From DATBLE01 sp050258035 (GTDB lineage Bacteria > Actinomycetota > Thermoleophilia > Gaiellales > Gaiellaceae), in contig JBLMYA010000056.1 in the NCBI GenBank assembly GCA_050258035.1, positions 9,419 to 73,418 on the forward strand: DNA of 64,000 nucleotides. The letters run 5' to 3'. This document shows positions 50,902-59,716 of the stretch, piece after piece. The notes beneath the pieces are model-generated. The model worked only from the letters and a program-made list of their open reading frames with translations. It was not told the DNA's origin and searched no databases. How positions within the stretch are numbered: position 1 is the stretch's first letter; each line of letters starts with the position of its first letter. Both the position numbers and the translations under genes were made by a program.

Positions 50902-51400
50902 CCGACGCGGCCGCGCCGCCGCCACCGTTCACCTGGACGAGCATGGCGGCGGCGCGGGCCCCCGCCTCGGCGAGCAGCACGCCGGCCCTCGCATCCCCTC
51001 GGGCTGCGCTGTCGGTCGCGAACGCGGCCTCCGCGGCGAGTTCGGCCGTGTCCGCGGCGAGCTCGGCCATGCGGAGCGGGAGCTCGACCGTCCGCGCCCT
51101 CGCCTCGGCCGAGTGGGTGGCGAGGAAATCGCGGTAGGCGTCCGCGTCGGCGGCGCCGAGGGGCGCGAGCTCGGCCAAGAGCTCCTCCGCCCTGGTGACC
51201 AGGTCGTTCCGGCCGGCCACACGTGCGGTCAGGAGCGCGAGCCCGGCCGCCAGCTCGAGCGTTCGGACGATCGCGGGACCGGCGGCGAGCGGCGTTTCGG
51301 TCAAGGCAAGAGCGAATGATGGAGGACCACCCTCCCGGGCGCCCAGGCGAGACCGCGCTCTCGCCGGAGCGCAAGAACGATCCCGCCACTCGCCCACCAA
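50864..51400 (-). CDS. Cyclodeaminase/cyclohydrolase (FTCD_C, FchA-like) protein
   Basis: Up to 178 residues from a GTG at 51400; a TTG at 51304 would give 146 and fits better, since coding character begins there (TETPLAAGPAIVRTLELAAG). The helical FTCD_C pattern is seen in AEELLAELAPLGAADADAY and RDFLATHSAEARAR. The Pro-Gly-Gly-Gly loop of FchA enzymes is replaced by PLAAGP, so activity is uncertain. Located just after formate-tetrahydrofolate ligase, it would be expected to interconvert methenyl- and formyl-tetrahydrofolate. Confidence 0.6.
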   Translation of the reverse strand: MVGEWRDRSCAPARARSRLGAREGGPPSFALALTETPLAAGPAIVRTLELAAGLALLTARVAGRNDLVTRAEELLAELAPLGAADADAYRDFLATHSAEARARTVELPLRMAELAADTAELAAEAAFATDSAARGDARAGVLLAEAGARAAAMLVQVNGGGGAAASATGRAARAAARL

Positions 51401-51436
51401 GGGCTCGCGGGGGGAACCGGCTGCTCCTTCCCGCGC

Positions 51437-53107
51437 TCAGAAGAGGCCAACGGTGCGGCCGTTCTCGTCGATGTCGACGTTGAACGCGGCCGGCGTGGCC
51501 GACAGCCCCGGCATCGTCTGCATGTCGCCGCAGAGCGCCACGAGCCAGCCTGCGCCGGTGTAGGCCCGCACCGCCCGCACCGGCACCGTGAAGCCCGTCG
51601 GCGCACCGGCGAGCGCGGGGTCGTGCGAGAGGGAGAGGTGCGTCTTCGCCATGCAGATCGGCACCGTGCCGAGACCCTGCTCGGTGAATCGCCTCACGTC
51701 GTTCTCCGCCGCGGGCAGCAGGAAGATCCCGTCGGCCCCGTAGACGCGCTTGGCGATCGCCTCGATCTTCGCGGTGATCGCCGCGTCCAGCGGGTACACC
51801 GGCTCGAAGGCGTTCGGCTTCTCCGCTGCGTCGACGACCGCCTCCGCGAGGTCGCGGGCGCCGTCGCCTCCGTCCTCGAACGCCGAGTTGACCGCCGCCG
51901 AGTGCGCGCCGAGCTCGAGTGCCAGCCGCCGCACGGTGGCGATCTCCTCGTCGGTGTCGCCCGGCATGCGGTTGACCGCGACGACGGCGTTGAGGCCGAA
52001 CTCGCGGATGATCCCGATGTGGCGCGCGAGGTTCGGGGCGCCGCGCACGATCGCCTCGACGCCTCCGTCCGGGTCGTCGCCGTGGTGCTTCAGGGCACGG
52101 GCGGTCGCGACGAGGACGATCGCGCTCGGGGCGATGTTCCCGACCCGGCAGACGATGTCGAGGAACTTCTCCATCCCCATGTCGGAGCCGAAGCCCGACT
52201 CGGTGATCACGTAGTCGCCGAGCTTGAGGCCGACGAGGTCGGCGACCAGCGACGAGTTCCCATGCGCGATATTCGCGAACGGGCCGCAGTGGACGAACGC
52301 CGGTTGCCCCTCGAGCGTCTGGACGAGGTTCGGCTTGATCGCGTCCTTGAGCAGGACCGTCATCGCGCCCGCCGCCTCCAGTTGCTCGGCGGTGACCGGC
52401 TCGCCCTCCCACGTGTAGGCGACGGTGATCGCGCCGAGCCGCTTGCGCAGGTCGAAGAGGTCGCGGGCGACGGCGGTGATCGCCATCACCTCCGACGCGG
52501 CCGTGATGTCGAAGCCGGTCTCGCGGACGTAGCCGTTCGCGCGGCCGCCGAGCCCGAGCACGACCTGGCGGAGCGCGCGGTCGTTCATGTCCACGCAGCG
52601 GCGCCAGCTGACGGTGAGCGGGTCGATCCCCAGCGCGTTCCCGTGGAGGATGTGCGCCTCGAGCATCGCCGAGAGCAGGTTGTTCGCCGAGCCGACCGCG
52701 TGGATGTCGCCGGTGAAGTGGAGGTTGAGGTCCTCCATCGGCACGACCTGCGCGTAGCCGCCGCCGGCCGCGCCGCCCTTGATCCCGAAGACGGGCCCGA
52801 GCGAGGCCTCGCGTAGGCAGAGCACCGGCCGCTTGCCGATCTTGCCGAGCCCCTGCGTGAGGCTCACTGCGGTCGTCGTCTTGCCCTCGCCCGCCTTCGT
52901 CGGCGTGATCGCGGTGACGCCGATCAGCTTCGCGTTCGGCGTGGCAGCGAGCCGGTCGACGACGGACAGGTCGACCTTCGCTTTGAACTTCCCGTAGAGC
53001 TCGACCTCGTCGTCTTCGAGCCCGATCTCCGCGGCGATCTCGGTGATCGGACGCAGGGTCGCCTGCTGGGCGATCTCCAGGCTGGAGGGCATCTTCGTCG
53101 TCGCCAT
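51437..53107 (-). CDS. fhs: Formate-tetrahydrofolate ligase
   Basis: 556 residues, the full length of the family. The P-loop TPTKAGEGKTTTAVSLTQGL, LREASLGPVFGIKGGAAGGG and the C-terminal ICMAKTHLSLSHDP are intact. It joins formate to tetrahydrofolate with ATP in the cytoplasm, capturing formate released by amide or N-methyl catabolism. Followed by the FchA-like gene, divergent from hyuA with 34 bases between the starts. ATG start is the first codon of a family-typical MPSSLEIAQQATLRPI N-terminus. Confidence 0.95.
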   Translation of the reverse strand: MATTKMPSSLEIAQQATLRPITEIAAEIGLEDDEVELYGKFKAKVDLSVVDRLAATPNAKLIGVTAITPTKAGEGKTTTAVSLTQGLGKIGKRPVLCLREASLGPVFGIKGGAAGGGYAQVVPMEDLNLHFTGDIHAVGSANNLLSAMLEAHILHGNALGIDPLTVSWRRCVDMNDRALRQVVLGLGGRANGYVRETGFDITAASEVMAITAVARDLFDLRKRLGAITVAYTWEGEPVTAEQLEAAGAMTVLLKDAIKPNLVQTLEGQPAFVHCGPFANIAHGNSSLVADLVGLKLGDYVITESGFGSDMGMEKFLDIVCRVGNIAPSAIVLVATARALKHHGDDPDGGVEAIVRGAPNLARHIGIIREFGLNAVVAVNRMPGDTDEEIATVRRLALELGAHSAAVNSAFEDGGDGARDLAEAVVDAAEKPNAFEPVYPLDAAITAKIEAIAKRVYGADGIFLLPAAENDVRRFTEQGLGTVPICMAKTHLSLSHDPALAGAPTGFTVPVRAVRAYTGAGWLVALCGDMQTMPGLSATPAAFNVDIDENGRTVGLF

Positions 53108-53141
53108 GGCGGACGAAGCCTATCCTCGAAAAGATTGCGCG

Positions 53142-55097
53142 ATGGGAGCTACCTCCGTCGGAGTCGACGTCGGCGGCACGTTCACCGACCTCGTTGCGAT
53201 CGCGGGCGGAGCGCTGGTGACCGCGAAGGTTCCGTCCGTCGCCGGTGACGAGGCGCGTGGCGTCGCGGCCGCGCTGGAGGCGGCCGGCGTGGCGGCCGAC
53301 GCGGTGGACGTGCTCGCGCACGGGACGACGGTGGCGACGAACGCCCTGCTGGAGCGACGCGGAGCGCGGACGGCCCTCGTCACCACGGACGGGTTCCGCG
53401 ACGTCCTCGAGATCGGCCGACAGAACCGCGCCTCGCTCTACGACCTCGCGGCGCACAAGCCGGTCCCGCTCGTGCCCCGCGAGCTCCGGTTCACGGTGCG
53501 CGAGCGCATGGGGCCGGATGGCGTGCTGGTCCCGCTCGACCCGGGCTCGCTGGAGGAGACGCTGTCGTGGCTGGCGGCCGCCGGCGTGGAGGCGGTCGCG
53601 GTCTGCCTGCTCTTCTCGTTCCTCCACCCGGAGCACGAGCGTGCGGTCGGCGAGGCGATCCGGTCGGCGCTTCCGGCGGTGCGCGTCTCGCTCTCGTGCG
53701 ACCTCCTGCGCGAGTTCCGGGAGTACGAGCGCACGTCGACCACGGTCGCGAACGCGTACCTGGCGCCGTCGCTCGCCGCGTATCTCGAGCGGATCGAGCC
53801 ACGGCCGCTCGTCATGCAGTCGTCCGGCGGGGTCGTGGACGTCGGGGCAGCGGTCGAGCGCCCGGCCTCCTGCGTCCTGTCCGGCCCCGCCGCGGGCGTC
53901 GTCGGAGCCGCGTTCGTCGCGGCCGCTGGTGGGTTCGAGAACGTGATCAGCTTCGACATGGGCGGCACGAGCACGGATGTCGCCTGCGTGCTCGGCGGAG
54001 ACGTCCAGGTGACGGCCGAGTCGGTCGTCGCCGGCGTACCGATCCGCTTCCCGATGGTGGACGTGCACACCATCGGTGCCGGCGGGGGATCGGTCGTCTG
54101 GCTGGACGAGGGCGGCGCTCTGCGGGTGGGACCGCGCTCGGCCGGGGCTCGTCCCGGCCCCGCCTGCTACGGGCTCGGGGGTCAGGAGCCGACCGTGACC
54201 GATGCGAGCCTCGTCCTCGGCTACCTGGCGGACGGGGCCGTGCTCGGCGGGGAGGTGACGCTCGACCGTCCGCTCGCGGAGCAGGCGCTGGCGCGACTCC
54301 CTGTGGACACCGTGTCACACAAACGTTCCAGCCCCGGTCTCAGAGACTGGGTGGCAAACGGCACGAGTTCGGATCCGGCCGGGACGGTCGTCGGGGCGGC
54401 TCTCGGGGTGATCCGGGTAGCGGAGGCGGAGATGGCGCGGGCCGTCCGCGTCGTCAGCGTCGAGCGCGGGATCGATCCGCGGGGCCTGGCGCTCATCGCC
54501 TTCGGCGGGGCAGGGCCGCTGCACGCCTGCGCGCTCGCGGACGAGCTCGGGATGGAGCGCGTCCTCGTCCCGCTCGCCTCCGGAGTGTTGAGCGCGCTCG
54601 GTCTCGCCGTCGCGGATCTCCGGCGCGACTACGTCGCCCCGGCGCACGTGCCCTTCGAGCAGCTGGAAGCGCGCGCAGGCGACGATCTCCCCGGTGCCGA
54701 GCTGCGCCGGCTGGTCGACGCCCGCTACCGCGGCCAGTCGTACGAGCTGACGGTGGACGCCGACGGATGGGAAGGCGCCTTTGCCGCCGCGCACGAGCGG
54801 CGCTACGGCTTTCGTCTCGACGTCGACCTCGAGCTCGTCAACCGGCGCGTCGTCGCGATCCTCGCGCGGCCGCGTCCGGAGCTCCACGGCGCCGGCGCAG
54901 AGGCCGAGGCGCGCACGACCCGCCTCGCCTGCCTCGACGGCGACTGGCTCGATCTGCCGGTGCACGGTCCCGGCTCCGCGGTCGTCGGCCCCGCAGTCGT
55001 CGAGCTGCCGGGCGCGACGTGCCTCGTCCGGCCGGGCTGGGCCGGCGAACCGGACCGTGTCGGCTCGCTCGTCCTGGAGAGAACGTGGACCCGGTGA
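53142..55097 (+). CDS. hyuA: Hydantoinase/oxoprolinase subunit A (HyuA family), second copy
   Basis: 651 residues with GVDVGGTFTDLVAIAG at the N-terminus and FDMGGTSTDVACVLGG near residue 270. Compared with the copy at 4050, residues about 387-412 (VDTVSHKRSSPGLRDWVANG) are extra; they are encoded by a segment at 54301-54378 that looks like an in-frame inserted palindromic element. ATP-dependent opening of a cyclic amide is the family's usual role. It begins a five-gene operon with hyuB and a molybdenum hydroxylase. Its end overlaps hyuB by 13 bases. Confidence 0.9.
   Translation: MGATSVGVDVGGTFTDLVAIAGGALVTAKVPSVAGDEARGVAAALEAAGVAADAVDVLAHGTTVATNALLERRGARTALVTTDGFRDVLEIGRQNRASLYDLAAHKPVPLVPRELRFTVRERMGPDGVLVPLDPGSLEETLSWLAAAGVEAVAVCLLFSFLHPEHERAVGEAIRSALPAVRVSLSCDLLREFREYERTSTTVANAYLAPSLAAYLERIEPRPLVMQSSGGVVDVGAAVERPASCVLSGPAAGVVGAAFVAAAGGFENVISFDMGGTSTDVACVLGGDVQVTAESVVAGVPIRFPMVDVHTIGAGGGSVVWLDEGGALRVGPRSAGARPGPACYGLGGQEPTVTDASLVLGYLADGAVLGGEVTLDRPLAEQALARLPVDTVSHKRSSPGLRDWVANGTSSDPAGTVVGAALGVIRVAEAEMARAVRVVSVERGIDPRGLALIAFGGAGPLHACALADELGMERVLVPLASGVLSALGLAVADLRRDYVAPAHVPFEQLEARAGDDLPGAELRRLVDARYRGQSYELTVDADGWEGAFAAAHERRYGFRLDVDLELVNRRVVAILARPRPELHGAGAEAEARTTRLACLDGDWLDLPVHGPGSAVVGPAVVELPGATCLVRPGWAGEPDRVGSLVLERTWTR
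54301..54378. repeat. Putative in-frame inserted element within hyuA
   Basis: This segment of about 78 bases has no counterpart in the paralogue at 4050. It contains two short palindromes (GTGTCACAC, GTCTCAGAGAC) and starts with CTGTGGA. Its end (54349-54369, GGGTGGCAAACGGCACGAG and TT) resembles the tail of the tandem repeat at 36321-36343 (GGGTGACGAAACCGTGACG and AGTT). The reading frame is kept. Confidence 0.45.
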
Positions 55098-56581
55098 CCC
55101 TCTCGGTGATGGGTGCCGCGCTCGCCGGGGTCGCGGAGGAGATGGGAACCGCGCTCGTCCGCAGCGCGTCCTCGCCGAACATCAAGGAGCGGCGCGACTG
55201 CTCCGCCGCATTGTTCGACGCGCGCGGCCGGATGGTCGCGCAGGCGGAGCACATCCCGGTGCACCTCGGCGCGATGCAGGAATCGGTCGGAGCGGTGATC
55301 GCCCGCGCCCCTCGTCGCGGCGACGTCTTCGTGCTCAACGATCCATTCGAGGGCGGCTCGCACCTGCCCGACGTCACGCTGGTCTCCCCGCTCGACGTGG
55401 ACGGCGAGATCGTCGGCTACGCGTGCACCCGCGCCCACCACTCCGACGTCGGCGGCCTCGTACCGGGCTCGATGCCGGCGGGCTCGACCACGATCTGGCA
55501 GGAAGGGCTGATCATCCCACCCGTGCGGCTCGACGAGTCGATAATGAGAATTATTCTCAGTAACGTCCGGACGCCGGAGGTCCGTCGGGCGGACCTGCGG
55601 GCGCAGGCGGCTGCGAACCGGCTCGCGGGGGAGCGGATCCGCGAGCTGGTGGAACGACGCGGACGCGACACCGTTCTGGCCACCTTCGACGCGGTGATCG
55701 CCTACGCCGAGCGGCGCGCGCGCGAGGCGATCCGGCGGCTTCCCGACGGACGGTACGAGGCAGAAGGCGAAGTCGAGGGCGACGGGATCACCGACGACGA
55801 CCTGCCGATCCGCGTCGCGGTCACCGTCGCCGGCGACGAGATCGAGATCGACTTCGACGGCACCGCGCCGGCGGCCGCGGGCAACGTCAACGCTCCGCTC
55901 GCCGTCACCCGAGCGGCGTGCACGTTCGCCGTCAAGGTCGCGCTCGGAGCCGACGTCCCGGTGAACGCCGGCCTCTACGAGGCCGTCTCGATCCGCGTTC
56001 CGGAGGGCTGCCTGCTGGACGCCCGTGCGCCTTCCGCAGTCGTTGCCGGAAACGTCGAGACGAGCCAGCGGATCGCCGACACCGTCCTGCTCGCGCTCGC
56101 GCAGGGGGCCGAGGTTCCGGCCCAGGGCCAGGGGACGATGAACAACGTCGTCATCGGGACCTCGACCTGGGCCTACTACGAGACGCTGGGCGGCGGCCAG
56201 GGGGCGTCCGGCCGGGGTGACGGCCCTTCCGGCGTTCACGTCGGGATGTCGAATACGCTGAACACGCCCGTGGAGGCGCTCGAGCTCGAGCTGCCCCTGC
56301 GCGTGGAGCGGTACGAGCTGCTCGACGGCTCGGGCGGCGGCGGCCGTCACCGCGGCGGCGACGGCCTCGTCCGCTCGCTGCGGGTGCTCGAGCCGGCAAC
56401 GCTGTCGCTGCTCACCGACCGCCGCCGCCACGCACCGCTCGGCCTGCGCGGCGGTGGCCCGGGGCGACCGGGAAGGAACCTCCTGAACGGCGAGGAGCTT
56501 CCGTCGAAGGCCACGCGCGAGCTGAACGCCGGCGACGTGGTCACGGTCGAGACTCCTGGAGGAGGTGGCTGGGGCGTGTGA
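55085..56581 (+). CDS. hyuB: Hydantoinase subunit B (HyuB family), second copy
   Basis: 498 residues, shorter than the first HyuB (636). Landmarks: DPVTLSVMGAALAGVAEEMG, LNDPFEGGSHLPDVTLVSP, ARAHHSDVGG-type CTRAHHSDVGGLVPG, and the glycine-rich end VETPGGGGWGV, which is the standard C-terminus. It pairs with the HyuA upstream. A short AT-rich block at 55540-55558, using the rare codons ATA, AGA and ATT, resembles a Fur box. Ten bases separate it from the molybdenum hydroxylase gene. Confidence 0.9.
   Translation: MDPVTLSVMGAALAGVAEEMGTALVRSASSPNIKERRDCSAALFDARGRMVAQAEHIPVHLGAMQESVGAVIARAPRRGDVFVLNDPFEGGSHLPDVTLVSPLDVDGEIVGYACTRAHHSDVGGLVPGSMPAGSTTIWQEGLIIPPVRLDESIMRIILSNVRTPEVRRADLRAQAAANRLAGERIRELVERRGRDTVLATFDAVIAYAERRAREAIRRLPDGRYEAEGEVEGDGITDDDLPIRVAVTVAGDEIEIDFDGTAPAAAGNVNAPLAVTRAACTFAVKVALGADVPVNAGLYEAVSIRVPEGCLLDARAPSAVVAGNVETSQRIADTVLLALAQGAEVPAQGQGTMNNVVIGTSTWAYYETLGGGQGASGRGDGPSGVHVGMSNTLNTPVEALELELPLRVERYELLDGSGGGGRHRGGDGLVRSLRVLEPATLSLLTDRRRHAPLGLRGGGPGRPGRNLLNGEELPSKATRELNAGDVVTVETPGGGGWGV
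55540..55558. promoter_or_regulatory. Fur-box-like palindrome inside hyuB
   Basis: GATAATGAGAATTATTCTC matches the classical 19-base Fur box GATAATGATAATCATTATC at 16 of 19 positions and contains the perfect palindrome TGAGAATTATTCTCA less its centre. It is the most AT-rich spot in this operon but is inside coding sequence, in the codons for SIMRIILS. Function uncertain. Confidence 0.3.
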
Positions 56582-56591
56582 GAATCCGGCG

Positions 56592-58991
56592 GTGAGCCAC
56601 TGGATCGGACAGCCGCTGCCACGGCGCGAGGACCTGCCGCTCCTCACCGGCCGGGGGCAGTTCGTCGACGACGTCCAGGTCGCCAATCCCCTCCACGTCG
56701 CGTTCACCCGCTCTCCCTGGGCGCATGCCGAGGTCCGTTCCGTCGACCTCGGGGACGCGCTCGGCGTGCCGGGAGTCGCCGCCGCTGTCTCCGGGCGCGA
56801 GCTGCCGGAGCTGACCGAGCCGTTCGCGGCCGGGATCACCCACCGGCTCGCCTACTACGCGATGGCCGTCGACCGCGCCCGCTACGCGGGTGAGCCGGTC
56901 GCGGCGATCGCGGCCGAGTCGCGCTACCTCGCCGAGGACGCAGCCGAGCTCGTGGTCGCCGACTACGAGCCGCTCGACGCCGTCGTGACCGTCGAGGACG
57001 CGCTCGACCCCGCGAAGCCCGTTCTCCACCAGCAGGTGGGCTCGAACGTCGTCGTCGACCGCACGCTCCGCTACGGCGACCCCGACGGCGCCTTCGCCCG
57101 CGCCGACCTCGTCGTCACCGAGACGCTCCGCTGGGAGCGGTACAGCTCGACTCCGATCGAGACCTACGGCGTCGTCGCCGACTACGAGCCCGCCTCGGGC
57201 CTGCTGACGATGTGGGCGAACTTCATGGGCCCGATGACGCTGCTGCCGGTGCTGGCGCGCTCGCTGCGGATCCCGGAGGCGAAGCTGCGCGTGATCGTCC
57301 CGAGGGACATCGGCGGCAGCTTCGGCATCAAGTCGTCGCTCTTCCCGTACATGGCCGTCGTCGGGCTCCTCGCGATGCGGACCGGCCGGCCGGTGAAGTG
57401 GGTGGAGGACCGGGCCGAGCACCTGATCGGCTCCAGCCATCAGCCCGACCGCGTCGGCACCCGCGAGCTCGCCCTGACGAAGGACGGCGAGATCATCGGC
57501 CTGCGCGCACACGTGGTCGACAACCTCGGCGCGTACGTCCGCGCTCCCGAGCCGGCGACGACCTACCGCCCGCTGGGCAACTACGTCGGCCCGTACCGCG
57601 TGCGGGACGTCGAGCTCCACCTCGTCGACGTCGTCTCGAACAAGGTGCCGACCGGCCCGAACCGCGGCTACGGCTGCCAGCAGGTCTGCCTCGAGACGGA
57701 GCGGGCCCTGGACGAGGCCGCTCTGCAGCTCGGGCTCGACCCGGCCGAGATCCGCCGCCGCAACCTGATCCAGGCGGATGCGTTCCCGTACGAGACGCCC
57801 ACCGGGGGCCTCTACGACAGCGGCGACTACCCGCGCGTGCTCGAGCTTGCGCTCGAGACCGCCGGTTACGCCGGGCTGCGCGCGATGCAGGAACAGGCGC
57901 GTGACGACGGCCGCCTGGTCGGGATCGGGCTCGGTCTCGCGGTCGACCCCTCGATCTCGAACATGGGCTACATCACCGTCGCGCTGCCTCCGGAGGTGCG
58001 GCGGGCGCGGGGCTACAACCCGAAGTCCGGCGCGGCCGACTGGGCGCAGGTGCGGGTCGATCCGCGCGGCAACGCCGTCGTGACGATGGCGACCACGCCG
58101 CAGGGGCAGGGGCACCAGACCGCCGTCGCGCAGGTGGTCGCCGACGAGCTCGGCCTCTCGCCCGACGACGTCGCCACCGTGGACGAGTTCGACAGCCACG
58201 TCTCGGTCTGGTCGGTCTCCTCCGGGAGCTACTCCAGCCGTTTCTCCGGGGTCGCCGCCGGTGCGGCGCGGAAGGCGGCCGGTGCCGTCAAACGGCAGAT
58301 CCTCGACATCGGCGCGACGCTGCTCGAGGCGTCGGCCGACGACGTGGAGCTCGTGGACGGTGAGGTGCGCGTGAAGGGCAGCCCCGATCGGTCGGTCTCG
58401 GTGCGCCGGATCGCAGGCGTGGCGCACTGGGACCCACACGGATTGCCGGAGGGGATGAGCGCCGGCATCCAGTCCTCCGAGGTCTTCCACGTGCCTTCGT
58501 CGGCGCCGCCGACCGACGACGACCGGATCAACTCGTCGCACGCGTACGGGTTCGTCGCCGAGGTCGTCGCCGTCGAGGTCGATCCAGTCACCTGGGGCGT
58601 GACGATCCTGAAGTACGCCTCCGCCGGCGACGCGGGGACGATCATCAACCCGAAGCTCGTCGAGGGCCAGACCTACGGGTCCGCCCTGCACGGGCTCGGC
58701 GGCGCTCTGCTGGAGGAGTACCGCTGGGACGAGGACGGCCAGTTCCTGACCGGTACCTTCGCCGACTACCGGTGCCTGACCGCCGCCGAGGCGCCGCGGA
58801 TCGAGACCGCGCACATCGAGACGCCGTCGCCCTTCACGCCGGTCGGCGCCAAGGGCTGCGGCGAGTCGAGCGCGGAGACCGCTCCGGCTGCGGTCGCGAA
58901 CGCCGTTGCCGACGCGCTCCGGCCACTCGGTCTGAAGCCGTCGCACCTGCCGCTGACCCCGGCCCGGCTCTGGGAGCTCGCGCACTCGTGA
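56592..58991 (+). CDS. Xanthine dehydrogenase/CO dehydrogenase-type molybdenum subunit
   Basis: 799 residues, the large subunit of a molybdenum hydroxylase that hydroxylates a C-H next to nitrogen or oxidises an aldehyde. Landmarks: PLPRREDLPLLTGRGQFVDD, DIGGSFGIKSSLFPY, the substrate/Mo loop GPNRGYGCQQVCLE, TTPQGQGHQTAVAQVVADEL and the C-terminal catalytic Glu in VGAKGCGESSAETAPAAVAN. The loop GPNRGYG differs from the CoxL form (AYRCSFR), so it is not a form I CO dehydrogenase. GTG start; stop overlaps the FAD subunit (GTGA). Confidence 0.92.
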   Translation: MSHWIGQPLPRREDLPLLTGRGQFVDDVQVANPLHVAFTRSPWAHAEVRSVDLGDALGVPGVAAAVSGRELPELTEPFAAGITHRLAYYAMAVDRARYAGEPVAAIAAESRYLAEDAAELVVADYEPLDAVVTVEDALDPAKPVLHQQVGSNVVVDRTLRYGDPDGAFARADLVVTETLRWERYSSTPIETYGVVADYEPASGLLTMWANFMGPMTLLPVLARSLRIPEAKLRVIVPRDIGGSFGIKSSLFPYMAVVGLLAMRTGRPVKWVEDRAEHLIGSSHQPDRVGTRELALTKDGEIIGLRAHVVDNLGAYVRAPEPATTYRPLGNYVGPYRVRDVELHLVDVVSNKVPTGPNRGYGCQQVCLETERALDEAALQLGLDPAEIRRRNLIQADAFPYETPTGGLYDSGDYPRVLELALETAGYAGLRAMQEQARDDGRLVGIGLGLAVDPSISNMGYITVALPPEVRRARGYNPKSGAADWAQVRVDPRGNAVVTMATTPQGQGHQTAVAQVVADELGLSPDDVATVDEFDSHVSVWSVSSGSYSSRFSGVAAGAARKAAGAVKRQILDIGATLLEASADDVELVDGEVRVKGSPDRSVSVRRIAGVAHWDPHGLPEGMSAGIQSSEVFHVPSSAPPTDDDRINSSHAYGFVAEVVAVEVDPVTWGVTILKYASAGDAGTIINPKLVEGQTYGSALHGLGGALLEEYRWDEDGQFLTGTFADYRCLTAAEAPRIETAHIETPSPFTPVGAKGCGESSAETAPAAVANAVADALRPLGLKPSHLPLTPARLWELAHS

Positions 58992-59716
58992 AGCCCGCCG
59001 CGTTCGCGTACCACCGGCCCGCGACGCTCGGCGAGGCCCTCGCGCTCCTCGCCGAGGACGAGGAGGCCAAGCCGCTCGCCGGCGGGCAGAGCCTCGTCCC
59101 GATGCTGAACTTCCGGCTGGCCCGGCCGCCGGCGCTCGTCGACCTGGCCGACATCGAGGAGCTGGCCGGGATCCGGGTCGAGGACGGCGTGCTCGTCGTG
59201 GGGGCGATGACGAGGCAGTGGGACCTCGAGCATGCTCCCCAGGCGTTCCCGCTCCTGCGGGAGGCGCTCGCCTTCGTCGGCCACACCGCGACGCGTTGCC
59301 GCGGGACGGTCGGCGGCTCGCTCGTCCACGCCGACCCGACCGCCGAGCTGCCGGTCTGCGCGCTTGCCCTCGGAGCCGAGCTGGTCACGAACCGGCGCAC
59401 GATCCCGGCGGCGGAGTTCTTCCAGGCGGTGTTCACGACCGCCCTGGAGCCGGGCGAGCTACTCGTCGAGGTGCGGTTCCCCGCGCCCTCCGGGCGGACG
59501 GCCTTCGTCGAGCACGCGCACCGGCACGGCGACTTCGCGGTCGCGTGCGTGGCGCGCAACGGCGACCTCGTCGCCGTCGGCGGCGTCGGCGCAACGCCGG
59601 TGCTCTGGGCCGGCGGCGAGCTCGATCTCCGAGCAGTGGTCGGCGACCTGTTCGCCCCGGCCGGTTACAAGCGAGAGGTGGCGAAGGCGCTCGTCGCACG
59701 GGCGCTGGCCGCATGA
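58988..59716 (+). CDS. Molybdenum hydroxylase FAD subunit (CoxM-like)
   Basis: 242 residues, somewhat shorter than the usual 270-290, with FAD-binding PLAGGQSLVPMLNFRLARP near residue 35 and TATRCRGTVGGSLVHADPTA near residue 100. It passes electrons from the iron-sulfur subunit to an acceptor. Coupled on both sides: GTGA with the large subunit and ATGA with the 2Fe-2S subunit. Confidence 0.92.
   Translation: MKPAAFAYHRPATLGEALALLAEDEEAKPLAGGQSLVPMLNFRLARPPALVDLADIEELAGIRVEDGVLVVGAMTRQWDLEHAPQAFPLLREALAFVGHTATRCRGTVGGSLVHADPTAELPVCALALGAELVTNRRTIPAAEFFQAVFTTALEPGELLVEVRFPAPSGRTAFVEHAHRHGDFAVACVARNGDLVAVGGVGATPVLWAGGELDLRAVVGDLFAPAGYKREVAKALVARALAA

Noticed and set aside
50400..54068. Minus-strand open frame of over 1,200 codons across fhs and hyuA
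   Set aside because: It is an out-of-frame shadow of fhs (read in its true frame as a complete 556-residue enzyme) and of hyuA on the other strand.
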